Virus record (IMG/VR): IMGVR_UViG_3300035661_000056
Coordinates: 1 to 64,000 of that record
DNA: 64,000 nt
Origin: a virus
Direction: 5' to 3' (one strand)
Shown here piece after piece: positions 53,183-59,930 of this stretch; position 1 is the stretch's first letter; the number at the start of each line of letters is the position of its first letter. A program made the position numbers and the translations under genes. The notes under the pieces are model-generated. The model was given only the letters and a program-made list of their open reading frames with translations. It did no database searches and was not told the DNA's origin.

Positions 53183-53254
53183 TTGCAAGTAGGACTCGAA
53201 CCTACACAGTCTCCGCAAAGGGGAAACATTCTAGCCAGTTAAATTATTGCGAGT
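53183..53254 (-). other. Degenerate or atypical tRNA
   Basis: T arm GTAGG-TTCGAGT-CCTAC is perfect and the anticodon stem TTTCC/GGAGA pairs, but the loop lacks U33 (CCTTTGC), the acceptor ends GAACTC/GAGTTC pair only with a bulge and no CCA is encoded. Either a decayed tRNA or a tRNA-like RNA. Hairpins at 53258-53275 and 53278-53306 stand upstream of it. Confidence 0.45.
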
Positions 53255-53423
53255 TCTACGGGTCATGACTCCCGTAAATGGTGTAGAGTAATTACTTCTA
53301 CACCATATTTAAGTACTATTAATAATGTCTTTTTATATTGACACGTATAGTTTTCGTATGCGCCAAAGCTACTAATAAGGGCAACAAGCTTTATTAGCCT
53401 ATGCCTACAATAATACTTAAATA

Positions 53424-53499
53424 TGGTTCGCTGACTCGGATTTGAACCGAGGTCTTACACCTTAAAAGGGTGATGTTATAACCACTTAACTATCAGCGA
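53424..53499 (-). tRNA. tRNA-Lys(TTT)
   Basis: Acceptor TCGCTGA/TCAGCGA, anticodon loop CTTTTAA, T arm CTCGG-TTCAAAT-CCGAG, discriminator A, encoded CCA. Confidence 0.92.
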
Positions 53500-53623
53500 G
53501 TAATTCACGATTTTTTGCACCTCGTGTAGCTTTAAACGGCTTACGGTGCGCCCCTGCTTTTCTAAACTTTGCTAGCGGTACGCAAGGGTTACGCTTCGCT
53601 AGCACTCGTTTTGCTGTTTTCAT
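53486..53623 (-). CDS. Small basic protein
   Basis: A 45-residue protein rich in Lys and Arg (MKTAKRVLAKRNPCVPLAKF...). The stop lies inside the tRNA-Lys sequence. Similar basic peptides are common in large phage genomes and probably bind nucleic acid. No clear ribosome binding site, so translation may depend on the upstream gene that overlaps it by 35 bases. Confidence 0.6.
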   Translation of the reverse strand: MKTAKRVLAKRNPCVPLAKFRKAGAHRKPFKATRGAKNRELLADS

Positions 53624-53717
53624 TTGAAATTCTAAAAATTAAGTAAAATGTGCCCACTACTGCAAGGAAGCAAGCTACTGAGATAGTCTTTAGTAGATAA
53701 CCGAAAGCTACTAACAT
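53589..53717 (-). CDS. Small membrane peptide
   Basis: A 42-residue frame with one hydrophobic helix (ISVACFLAVVGTFYLIF, residues 12-28). Starts after 53719 with no strong ribosome binding site and overlaps the basic gene in another frame. Support is composition and tight packing only. Confidence 0.45.
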   Translation of the reverse strand: MLVAFGYLLKTISVACFLAVVGTFYLIFRISNENSKTSASEA

Positions 53718-53718
53718 A

Positions 53719-53919
53719 TTAGTGTATATTAGTATGAATTTCTCTAGAAACTGGTGTAGTTTTCCAGAAGTTTATATACTCAGGATAATGCCATAGTGAC
53801 TCAGTTGGAGTAGGAGTAGAATTAAACTTTGGGATTTTTTGCTTATCAATTGTAAGTGTTACTTCATGGTTAGGATCAAGTGATTCTAAAATTTTAATTG
53901 CTTCTACTGCGCGCATCAT
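53719..53919 (-). CDS. Small hypothetical protein
   Basis: 66 residues from the ATG pair at 53919 (MMRAVEAIKILESLDPNHEV), preceded by an AGAAAG tract. Helix then strand (EVTLTIDKQ), a common pattern of short phage proteins. The open frame extends to 53949 inside the upstream gene. Unknown. Confidence 0.6.
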   Translation of the reverse strand: MMRAVEAIKILESLDPNHEVTLTIDKQKIPKFNSTPTPTESLWHYPEYINFWKTTPVSREIHTNIH

Positions 53920-54055
53920 CTTTCTTTCTATACTCTTCTTCAATTTCACGCTGCAACATAGCTACTTTACGTGCAACAGAACTACTAAGAGGACGTTCGT
54001 CTTGTTCTACAAGAGCTCGTTTAAGTTCTCTTTCCAGTTTTCTAATATATTTCAT
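53894..54055 (-). CDS. Small coiled-coil protein
   Basis: A 53-residue protein (MKYIRKLERELKRALVEQDERP...), almost all helical and highly charged, with heptads. It overlaps the next gene start by 26 bases. A 62-codon frame on the opposite strand (53898-54086) is its shadow. Confidence 0.62.
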   Translation of the reverse strand: MKYIRKLERELKRALVEQDERPLSSSVARKVAMLQREIEEEYRKKDDARSRSN

Positions 54056-54082
54056 TGGTTGCTTTGTTTTAAGAAATAAAAA

Positions 54083-54223
54083 TTAGTCAATATAAGGAAT
54101 ACCTATTAATTTACAATACTCTTGTTTTAAGAGGTTAAATATAGCATCTGAACGGTTTCTACGAATAGTTGATATATAGGACCGATTAAGGTGTAATCGT
54201 CTTTGAAAGCGTGTTTTCTTCAT
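54083..54223 (-). CDS. Small basic protein
   Basis: A 46-residue protein (MKKTRFQRRLHLNRSYISTIRRN...), Arg- and Lys-rich at the start and with a helical end. Weak ribosome binding site. Probably nucleic-acid binding; no family recognised. Confidence 0.55.
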   Translation of the reverse strand: MKKTRFQRRLHLNRSYISTIRRNRSDAIFNLLKQEYCKLIGIPYID

Positions 54224-54258
54224 TTTATATGCTGCTTTAACTAAGGTTAATTATATTT

Positions 54259-54333
54259 TGGTGGAGAATATCGGTAACGATCCGATCTGGCTGACTCCGT
54301 GCAAAGGAATCCCGGGTACCCTGCCCATCCCCC
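54259..54333 (-). tRNA. tRNA-Ala(TGC)
   Basis: Acceptor GGGGGAT/ATTCTCC, anticodon ATTCC-TTTGCAC-GGAGT, discriminator A, encoded CCA. T arm ATCGG-ATCGTTA-CCGAT shows the A54/U58 swap. Confidence 0.88.
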
Positions 54334-54534
54334 ATTTAATTTAGTACTAGTTTACTGCCATTAAGCCCTAAGTTTGCTTGAGGTTTCGACGCTCGCTATA
54401 TCTTAGGATCAACACGCTTTACAGGTCTACCGGCCGGATACTGCTATTTCTCTGTGTTGCAAGGGGCTCGAATGAACCAGCCCGAGCTAGTACTAAATTA
54501 AATGTAGTAAGTTTAAAGCACCTACTAGCTTTAT

Positions 54535-54610
54535 TGGTCAGTTTGGAGAATTACGATATCTCGACCTCATGCTCCCAAAGCAAGCGCTCTTCCACCTGAG
54601 CTACAAACTG
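54535..54610 (-). tRNA. tRNA-Pro(TGG)
   Basis: Acceptor CAGTTTG/CAAACTG, anticodon loop TTTGGGA, D arm GCTCAGGTGGAAGAGC, discriminator A, encoded CCA. The T loop reads ATCGTAA, again with A54/U58-type bases, and the last T stem pair is T-T. Confidence 0.85.
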
Positions 54611-54626
54611 TTCTATTCTATTAAAT

Positions 54627-54655
54627 ATTATACACTTATGTAATATGAAATGCAA
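54627..54655 (-). promoter_or_regulatory. Promoter for the Pro-Ala tRNA group
   Basis: TTGCAT (54650-54655) and TATAAT (54627-54632), 17 bases apart, preceded by AC. Start of tRNA-Pro is 17 bases downstream of the -10 box. Confidence 0.85.
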
Positions 54656-54673
54656 GTGTAAATTTTTACACCC

Positions 54674-54982
54674 TTACCAGTAATATACATGAGGTTTATG
54701 CCCAAGATCAGGAAAATCAAAATCTTCTAAATCTTCGATATCAATGGACTTAACTACAGCGACTTCTAGTAAACGATTCGAGCGGCGTTCAGGACGAGTC
54801 ATCATTAGTCTAGTCCACCAAGAAGGTGTAGACATCCAATGATCTTCTGTATCTACTTCTTTACGCTTCTTTGTTTTCTTAGTAGGGGAATCAATATATG
54901 TGTACCTATCTAGTTTAATCAAGTCAATATCCCAAGGTTCTGGGTTAAATTTACGAGGCCTGTCTTTATACGTTCTAGACAC
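54674..54982 (-). CDS. Basic hypothetical protein (GTG start)
   Basis: 102 residues from a GTG at 54982 with AAGGAG six bases upstream; the frame extends to 55024 but that has no site. Starts VSRTYKDRPRKFNPEPWDID, then basic KKTKKRKEVDTEDHW, and ends DFPDLGHKPHVYYW. It may bind nucleic acid; family unknown. Confidence 0.7.
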   Translation of the reverse strand: MSRTYKDRPRKFNPEPWDIDLIKLDRYTYIDSPTKKTKKRKEVDTEDHWMSTPSWWTRLMMTRPERRSNRLLEVAVVKSIDIEDLEDFDFPDLGHKPHVYYW

Positions 54983-55107
54983 AATATGCTCCTTTATTAG
55001 GAAGGTCTTGCATAGAAGTACCAATACTTAAAACGTAATGTGCTTATTAAAGATGAATAGCAAACCTACATGCTTTTTAAGGTTAGAATCTCTAATACAC
55101 CACTATA

Positions 55108-55341
55108 TTATTTTACTAAGGGCTGATTTTTAAGTACACTTACTGCCAGGATTACATTATCCCATTCTTCAAAAGAGATACGAATTTGATTCGCATTATT
55201 GTTTGTATCATCTTGCTCAAATACTAAAAACATTCCTGCACAATCATCATCCAGTTTAATACGAATGCCATGTCCAAATATGGGACTATCATCTTTTTGC
55301 CCAACTGATATTTGAGTTATTGTATTGTATATGTTAGTCAT
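55108..55341 (-). CDS. Hypothetical protein
   Basis: 77 residues from the ATG at 55341, chosen because the longer frame (to 55494) runs through tRNA-Leu. Beta-rich, with PIFGHGIRIKLDDDCAGMFLVFEQDD and NQIRISFEEWDNVILAVSVL. Weak ribosome binding site; close to the tRNA, which could share the transcript. Confidence 0.62.
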   Translation of the reverse strand: MTNIYNTITQISVGQKDDSPIFGHGIRIKLDDDCAGMFLVFEQDDTNNNANQIRISFEEWDNVILAVSVLKNQPLVK

Positions 55342-55355
55342 ATTGTTTAGGATGT

Positions 55356-55442
55356 TGGTACGAGAGACGGGACTTGAACCCGTAAGCCTTTTATAGCGGC
55401 AGATTTTAAGTCTGCTGAGTTTACCTATTTCTCCACTCTCGC
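55356..55442 (-). tRNA. tRNA-Leu(TAA)
   Basis: Class II tRNA with long variable arm. Acceptor GCGAGAG/CTCTCGT, anticodon GCAGA-CTTAAAA-TCTGC, T arm ACGGG-TTCAAGT-CCCGT, discriminator A, encoded CCA. Confidence 0.93.
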
Positions 55443-55467
55443 AAATAATATAGTTAAGAAAACTAAG

Positions 55468-55549
55468 TGCGGAAGACTGGATTCGAACCAGCACGCCACA
55501 AGGACACGAACTTCTAAGGATCGCAAGGCTACCATTACATCACTTCCGC
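55468..55549 (-). tRNA. tRNA-Leu(TAG)
   Basis: Class II tRNA. Acceptor GCGGAAG/CTTCCGC, anticodon CGATC-CTTAGAA-GTTCG (one mismatch), T arm GCTGG-TTCGAAT-CCAGT, discriminator A. The 3' CCA is not encoded (CTT follows), unlike the other tRNAs here. Confidence 0.85.
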
Positions 55550-55574
55550 ACTTAGTTTTCTTTAAAGATTTAAT

Positions 55575-55662
55575 TGGTGGATGCTGATGGTAACGATCCA
55601 TCGGAGTGCAAAAGCACGTTCGGGTTACAGCCGAAACCGCCTCCTTAACGGTATAAGCATCC
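55575..55662 (-). tRNA. tRNA-Tyr(GTA)
   Basis: Class II tRNA with variable arm. Acceptor GGATGCT/AGCATCC, anticodon TTCGG-CTGTAAC-CCGAA, discriminator A, encoded CCA. T arm GATGG-ATCGTTA-CCATC shows the A54/U58 swap. Confidence 0.9.
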
Positions 55663-55669
55663 GTTAAAC

Positions 55670-55877
55670 TATTTATTAAATGCTAAACAATCTTACTAAA
55701 ACTTTCGCACCCTATTATGACAGTAATTACCCAATAATTTTACTACGCAGTTTCTAGTGATTCTGCCCTCACTGTACTAAGCTAATAACCATTACCGAAT
55801 AACTAGTAGCCACTCATTGCTAGTCACTTTAGGTTAGATTTAGTTAGAGGCAAACTAACCTTAGCATTTAATAAATA
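55670..55877 (-). ncRNA. Candidate multibranched structured RNA
   Basis: 17-base perfect closing arms (55670-55686 with 55861-55877) enclose 174 bases with several internal hairpins on the minus strand: GGTTAGTTT/AAATCTAACC, ACTAG/CTAGT, AGTGA/TCACT and AATTA/TAATT. The promoter at 55891-55919 puts the transcript start a few bases before the 5' arm. No protein frame. tRNA-Tyr begins eight bases beyond the 3' arm. Could be a leader for tRNA processing or a separate RNA. Confidence 0.5.
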
Positions 55878-55890
55878 ATTCTTAACAAGA

Positions 55891-55919
55891 ATTATAACAA
55901 TTTCTAATAACTATTTCAA
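55891..55919 (-). promoter_or_regulatory. Promoter for the structured RNA and tRNA-Tyr/Leu group
   Basis: TTGAAA (55914-55919) and TATAAT (55891-55896), 17 bases apart, preceded by AC. Confidence 0.85.
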
Positions 55920-55920
55920 G

Positions 55921-56024
55921 TAAGAAAATCTGAGGCTCACGGTGCGTTCTATTATATAGGCTTAGCAATTATTATTGCGTTTTAGCAAAGGTGATACGCT
56001 TTGTGTTTTTAGCCTCAGATAAGT
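55921..56024 (-). ncRNA. Candidate small RNA with paired ends
   Basis: About 100 bases, starting about five bases after the -10 box of the promoter at 56029-56057. 5' arm ATCTGAGGCT (56011-56020) pairs perfectly with AGCCTCAGAT (55928-55937), followed by TTTTCTT like a terminator. Inward, CAC/GTG and GCGT/ACGC pairs continue the stem with an A5 bulge and an internal loop, leaving a 45-base loop. No coding frame. Plan resembles a Y RNA; identity unproven. Confidence 0.5.
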
Positions 56025-56028
56025 GTAT

Positions 56029-56057
56029 ATTATACATGATATGTATGACAGATGCAA
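56029..56057 (-). promoter_or_regulatory. Promoter for the small RNA
   Basis: TTGCAT (56052-56057) and TATAAT (56029-56034), 17 bases apart, preceded by AC. The next feature downstream is the paired-end RNA. Confidence 0.85.
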
Positions 56058-56100
56058 GTCTATTTTTTTAATGCTTTAAGGACTTTAATTACACTAGCAT

Positions 56101-56157
56101 CTAGTGATGTTTATGTACGAAACTTATCTTTCCTACTTTATCCTTTACTTTAGCCAT
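56101..56157 (-). CDS. Putative 18-residue peptide
   Basis: Frame MAKVKDKVGKISFVHKHH, basic, starting at the ATG that overlaps the stop of the next-upstream peptide (TAATG). It is coupled by position only; too short for certainty. Confidence 0.25.
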   Translation of the reverse strand: MAKVKDKVGKISFVHKHH

Positions 56158-56219
56158 TATTTAATCCATCCATACTTGCCAGTTAAACAATAACCACCAA
56201 GGCACTTAGTGTGCAGCAT
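56157..56219 (-). CDS. Putative 20-residue peptide
   Basis: Frame MLHTKCLGGYCLTGKYGWIK behind the promoter at 56241-56269, with AGAGAAAAT before ATG. It has two Cys four residues apart. No frame longer than this is found in the unit. Confidence 0.3.
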   Translation of the reverse strand: MLHTKCLGGYCLTGKYGWIK

Positions 56220-56240
56220 ATTTTCTCTGTTTAAGTATTA

Positions 56241-56269
56241 ATTATACAATGTTTAAGCAGAATAATCAA
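56241..56269 (-). promoter_or_regulatory. Minus-strand promoter (ACTTG family)
   Basis: TTGATT (56264-56269) and TATAAT (56241-56246), 17 bases apart, preceded by AC. It lies 11 bases beyond tRNA-Arg(CCT). Confidence 0.82.
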
Positions 56270-56279
56270 GTTTAAATTT

Positions 56280-56354
56280 TGGCACGTCTTGCAGTACTCG
56301 AAACTGCATTTAGAATTTAGGAAATTCTCGTGTTATCCGTTACACTAAAGACGT
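56280..56354 (-). tRNA. tRNA-Arg(CCT)
   Basis: Acceptor ACGTCTT/AAGACGT, anticodon AGAAT-TTCCTAA-ATTCT, T arm TGCAG-TTTCGAG-TACTGC region, discriminator G, encoded CCA. Confidence 0.85.
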
Positions 56355-56360
56355 GTATTT

Positions 56361-56435
56361 TGGCCGCCCCAGACAGAATCGAACTGCCATTTAGGAGGTA
56401 GAAGCTCCCTGTATTATCCATTATACTACGGGGCG
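56361..56435 (-). tRNA. tRNA-Arg(TCT)
   Basis: Acceptor CGCCCCG/TGGGGCG, anticodon GGGAG-CTTCTAC-CTCCT, T loop TTCGATT, discriminator G, encoded CCA. It reads AGA codons, frequent in this AT-rich genome. Confidence 0.92.
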
Positions 56436-56591
56436 GTACATTTAGTTCATTTGCTAGAAATTTCTTAATCACATATAAATAAATTAAGTCTTAATACTAA
56501 AAGTATAGGATAAAGTTTCTTTTATCTTCTTTAAGCTAAGGATTCTATATGTATCTGCCATCCAAATAGGTATACTTATGATAATAGTATA

Positions 56592-56816
56592 TACCTCTTA
56601 CACAGTAGTATTCTTAGTCACAGCTGCCCACAGTTCAGTGTGCTTGTCAAGCAGTACTAGCGCAGCACGGTATTCCTGACCCTAGTTATTATCACCTACT
56701 ATATGTCAAGTGCAGCCTCAAAATTGTCACGAGTATCAAAAAAGCAGCTGGCTTGTAATACAATATCTGTGTTAGTGATATATGCTTGGATGTAATAACC
56801 GCGTGATCCAATAGGA
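56592..56816 (-). pseudogene. Decayed C-terminal domain of pentapeptide-repeat copy 1
   Basis: Translated in shifted frames it still reads DPIGSRGYYIQAYITNTD, CFFDTRDNFEAAL and QEYRAALVLLDKHTELWAAV, matching the C-terminal domain of the intact neighbours. The frame is lost by one extra T in a T5 run (A5 at 56826-56830 on the plus strand), then by in-frame TAG codons. Confidence 0.85.
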
Positions 56817-57428
56817 TCAATGTGTAAAAATCGGATGTTTGTCAATGATCTTTCTACTCCACAGATAGATATTCCTTAGACTGATACCTCTCAGGTTATC
56901 TCTACTCAGGTTAGCACCGCTTAGGTCAGTACCCTTTAGGTTGGCACCACGCAGGTTGGCACCACGCAGGTTGGCACCACGCAGGTTGGCACCACGCAGG
57001 TCGGCATCGCCCAGGTCGGCATCGCATAGATCAGCACCACGTAAGTCAACACTACGTAGATCGGCATCACTTAGTATGGTATCTCTAAGGTTGACACAAT
57101 ATAGGTTAGCACCACACAGGTTGGCACCACGTAGATTGGTCTTGCTTATTAGAGCACAGTGAAGATTAGCATCACGTAGGATGGCACCGATTAGGATGGC
57201 ATCGCGCAGATCGGCATCGCGCAGATCGGCACCTCGTAGGTCAGCATCACGTAGATTGGCACCACATAGATTGGCACCACGTAGATTGGCACCACTAAGA
57301 TCAGCATCACTTAAGTTAGTTTTTGCTGCTACTGCTCTTTCAAGCGTACATAGCAGGGTATCATCATCGTTACCCTCAAATATAACGTAGCCAGTCCAGC
57401 GATTTTTAATTTGAATGTTTTTTGTCAT
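56817..57428 (-). CDS. Pentapeptide-repeat protein, copy 1 (C-terminally truncated)
   Basis: 203 residues from ATG 57428 (MTKNIQIKNRWTGYVIFEG). About 25 A(D/N)L(R/S)X pentapeptides form the body, expected to fold as a right-handed quadrilateral beta helix that mimics DNA; such proteins can bind DNA gyrase. The frame stops at HPIFTH where the intact paralogues continue into a C-terminal domain, so it is truncated by a frameshift. If made it would lack that domain. The leader up to the GAAGAATTCTAG motif is shared with copies 2 and 4. Confidence 0.8.
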   Translation of the reverse strand: MTKNIQIKNRWTGYVIFEGNDDDTLLCTLERAVAAKTNLSDADLSGANLRGANLCGANLRDADLRGADLRDADLRDAILIGAILRDANLHCALISKTNLRGANLCGANLYCVNLRDTILSDADLRSVDLRGADLCDADLGDADLRGANLRGANLRGANLRGANLKGTDLSGANLSRDNLRGISLRNIYLWSRKIIDKHPIFTH

Positions 57429-57484
57429 TCTAGAATTCTTCAAGGTAAGTGTACAAAATAACTTATATATGTAGTGTCATACTT

Positions 57485-58285
57485 TTACGCAACAGTATTC
57501 TCAATCACAGGAGTCCATAGTTCAGCATGCTTGTCGATCAGCATCAGTGCAACGTGATACTCCTGACCATAGTTATTACCCACATGCTTTGTATTAAGCA
57601 TCGCCTCAAAATTGTCCCTAGTGTCAAAAAAGTCCCCTGCCTGTATCATCACTCCTGCGTTAGTGATCCATGCTTGGATGTAATCACCATGCGGTCCAAT
57701 AGGACCAATACTTAAAACTGGGCGTGGACCTACGAGCTTTCTACCATGCATACGGGCACCACTAAGAACGGCACTACTTAAGTCTGCACCATTTAACACA
57801 GCATTACTTAGATCAGCATCATACAGGTCTGCGTCATACAGGTCTGCACCACGCAAGTCAGCACCGCTTAGGTCAGCGCCCCTCAAGTTGGCACCATACA
57901 GGTTGGCCCCATACAGATCGACACCTCTTAGAACAGCACAGCTTAGGTCAGCACAGCTTAGGTCAGCACCTCTCAGAAGAGCTCCGCTTAAGTCAGCACT
58001 ACTCAGGCCGGCATCGTCCAGATAGGCACCACTCAGGTTGGCACAGCTTAGGTTAGCAGTATCCAGATAGACACCCTGTAAGTTAGCCCCCCGCAAGTCA
58101 GCACCATTCAAATTAGCCCCATACAGGTTAGCTGTGCTTAGGTCTGCACCGCTTAAATCAGCACAGTATAAGTCAGTTTTTGCTGCTACTGCCTTTTCTA
58201 GTGTGTCCAGTAAAGTATCATCACAGGCACCCTCAAATAGAATATAGCCAGTCCAGCGATTTTTAATTTGGATATTTTTTGTCAT
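57485..58285 (-). CDS. Pentapeptide-repeat protein, copy 2 (intact)
   Basis: 266 residues from ATG 58285. Order: N-terminal MTKNIQIKNRWTGYILFEG segment, about 28 pentapeptides, then a conserved C-terminal domain PVLSIGPIGPHGDYIQAWI...DTRDNFEAML...YHVALMLIDKHAELW of about 85 residues. The C-terminal part is shared with other phage pentapeptide proteins of unknown role. Gyrase or topoisomerase mimicry is suggested by the family, not by a motif here. Confidence 0.9.
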   Translation of the reverse strand: MTKNIQIKNRWTGYILFEGACDDTLLDTLEKAVAAKTDLYCADLSGADLSTANLYGANLNGADLRGANLQGVYLDTANLSCANLSGAYLDDAGLSSADLSGALLRGADLSCADLSCAVLRGVDLYGANLYGANLRGADLSGADLRGADLYDADLYDADLSNAVLNGADLSSAVLSGARMHGRKLVGPRPVLSIGPIGPHGDYIQAWITNAGVMIQAGDFFDTRDNFEAMLNTKHVGNNYGQEYHVALMLIDKHAELWTPVIENTVA

Positions 58286-58329
58286 TTTAGAATTCTTCAA
58301 GGTAAGTGTACAGGTTATTTCTGATAGTA

Positions 58330-58558
58330 GTATCACTCTTTATACAAAGGCGGACTCAATCTTATGGGTCAATCATTCATAGCGCTTGTCGAGTAGCACT
58401 AATGCAACATTACTACCCCTAGTTATTGTATACATACTTTACAGTAATTTCAGTATAAAAGTATCCAACTTATATCATCACGTGTGTATCAGGTATCATG
58501 TATGTAGTCACAACATGATCCAATACTTAAACCGGACGCTTATCAATGAGTTTTTACT
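58330..58558 (-). pseudogene. Decayed C-terminal domain of pentapeptide-repeat copy 3
   Basis: Pieces KRPV, DYI and YTEIT/LVLLDK-like codons line up with the C-terminal domain of the neighbours but with several stops and one missing T in GTTTAAGT (GTTTTAAGT in copy 2). No open frame left. Confidence 0.7.
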
Positions 58559-59113
58559 TCACAAGTTAACATCACACAAGTTAGCACCACGTAGATGAGC
58601 ACCCTGCATATCAGCACCACGCAGATCTGCCTTATATAGATCAGCATCTCGCAGGTCAGCACAACATAGGTTGGTATTACGTAAGTAGGCAACACGTAGA
58701 TAAGCACCACACAGATCTACATCGCGTAGGTCAGCACCACTTAGGATGGCACCGCATAGGTCAGCATAGCTGAGATTTGCATCTCGTAGGTTAACGTCGC
58801 TTAGGTTGGCACCATGCAGGTCAGCACCATGTAGGTCAGCACCTCTTAGATCAGCACCTCTTAGATCAGCACCAAACAGATTGGCACTGCTTAAGTTTGC
58901 GCAGCGCAGATCAGCATCACGTAAATCAGCATCACGTAAATCAGCATATCGCAGATTGGCACTGCTTAAATAGGCCCCATGAAGGTCAGCCCCGCTTAAA
59001 TTGGTTTTTGCTACTGCCTTTTCAAGTGTGCACAGCATGGTAGTGTCACCACTATCACCCTCAAATAGGGTGTAGCCAGACCAACGATTTTTGATTTGGA
59101 TGTTTTTTGTCAT
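58559..59113 (-). CDS. Pentapeptide-repeat protein, copy 3 (C-terminally truncated)
   Basis: 184 residues, start MTKNIQIKNRWSGYTLFEG. Its repeat body is like the others (ADLRGADLHGADLHGANL) and it stops at LRGANLCDVNL. The downstream C-terminal domain is degraded. A small internal gap (ADLHGAYL start) differs from the copies on either side. Confidence 0.8.
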   Translation of the reverse strand: MTKNIQIKNRWSGYTLFEGDSGDTTMLCTLEKAVAKTNLSGADLHGAYLSSANLRYADLRDADLRDADLRCANLSSANLFGADLRGADLRGADLHGADLHGANLSDVNLRDANLSYADLCGAILSGADLRDVDLCGAYLRVAYLRNTNLCCADLRDADLYKADLRGADMQGAHLRGANLCDVNL

Positions 59114-59148
59114 TTTAGGGTCTTTTTAAGATATATAGCGTCTTGCTA

Positions 59149-59874
59149 TTATGCAAGAGTATCTTCAATCACAGGTGTCCACAGTTCAGTGTGCTTGTCG
59201 ATCAAGATCAATGCAGCACGGTATTCCTGAATATAGTCATTATCTCTATGCTTTGTATTAAGCACCCCCTCAAAATTGTCACGAGTATCAAAAAAGTCCT
59301 CAGCCTGTATCATCACTCCTGCGTTAGTGATCCATGCTTGGATATAATCACCACGCGAGCCTATTGGCCCAATACTTAAAACTGGGCACTTACCTATGAG
59401 CTTTCTACACCCCAGTTCGGCATCTCGCAGGTCAGTACCACTCAGGTTGGTACTGCTTAGGTTGGTACTACTTAGGTTAGCCCCACGCAGAATAGCACCG
59501 CTTAGATTTGCACCATATAGATTTGCACCATATAGATTTGCACCATATAGATTGGCACCGTATAGGGTAGCGCCGCACAAGTCGGCACTGCATAGATCGG
59601 TACCTTGTAGGCTAGCACCACGTAAATCAGCACCACGTAAATCAGCACCACGTAAATCAGCACCATACAGATTGGCACTACTTAGGTCTGCACAGCTCAG
59701 GTCAGCACAGTATAGGTTAGCCTCATACAGGTAGGCACCGTGCAGATTAGCACCGTGAAGATTGGTTTTTGCTGCTACTGCCTTTTCTAGAGTATCTAGC
59801 ACGGTATTATCCTTATCACCCTCAAATAGGGTGTAGCCAGACCAACGATTTTTAATTTGGGTATTTTTTGACAT
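59149..59874 (-). CDS. Pentapeptide-repeat protein, copy 4 (intact)
   Basis: 241 residues from ATG 59874 (MSKNTQIKNRWSGYTLFEG). It has about 23 pentapeptides including four NLYGA units in a row, then the C-terminal domain (IGPIGSRGDYIQAWI, FFDTRDNFEGVL, YRAALILIDKHTELW). Intact ends and the conserved C-terminus suggest it is functional. Confidence 0.9.
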   Translation of the reverse strand: MSKNTQIKNRWSGYTLFEGDKDNTVLDTLEKAVAAKTNLHGANLHGAYLYEANLYCADLSCADLSSANLYGADLRGADLRGADLRGASLQGTDLCSADLCGATLYGANLYGANLYGANLYGANLSGAILRGANLSSTNLSSTNLSGTDLRDAELGCRKLIGKCPVLSIGPIGSRGDYIQAWITNAGVMIQAEDFFDTRDNFEGVLNTKHRDNDYIQEYRAALILIDKHTELWTPVIEDTLA

Positions 59875-59930
59875 TCTAGAATTCTTCAAGGTAAGTGTAC
59901 AAGTTATTTTGTATGTGTAGCATTCCGCTT

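Noticed and set aside
56941-57390. Long frames on the plus strand opposite the pentapeptide repeats (also 59396-59734 and 60559-60753)
   Set aside because: They are Arg/Leu/Ser-rich reversals of the pentapeptide codons, an artefact of repeat composition, and have no start signals.
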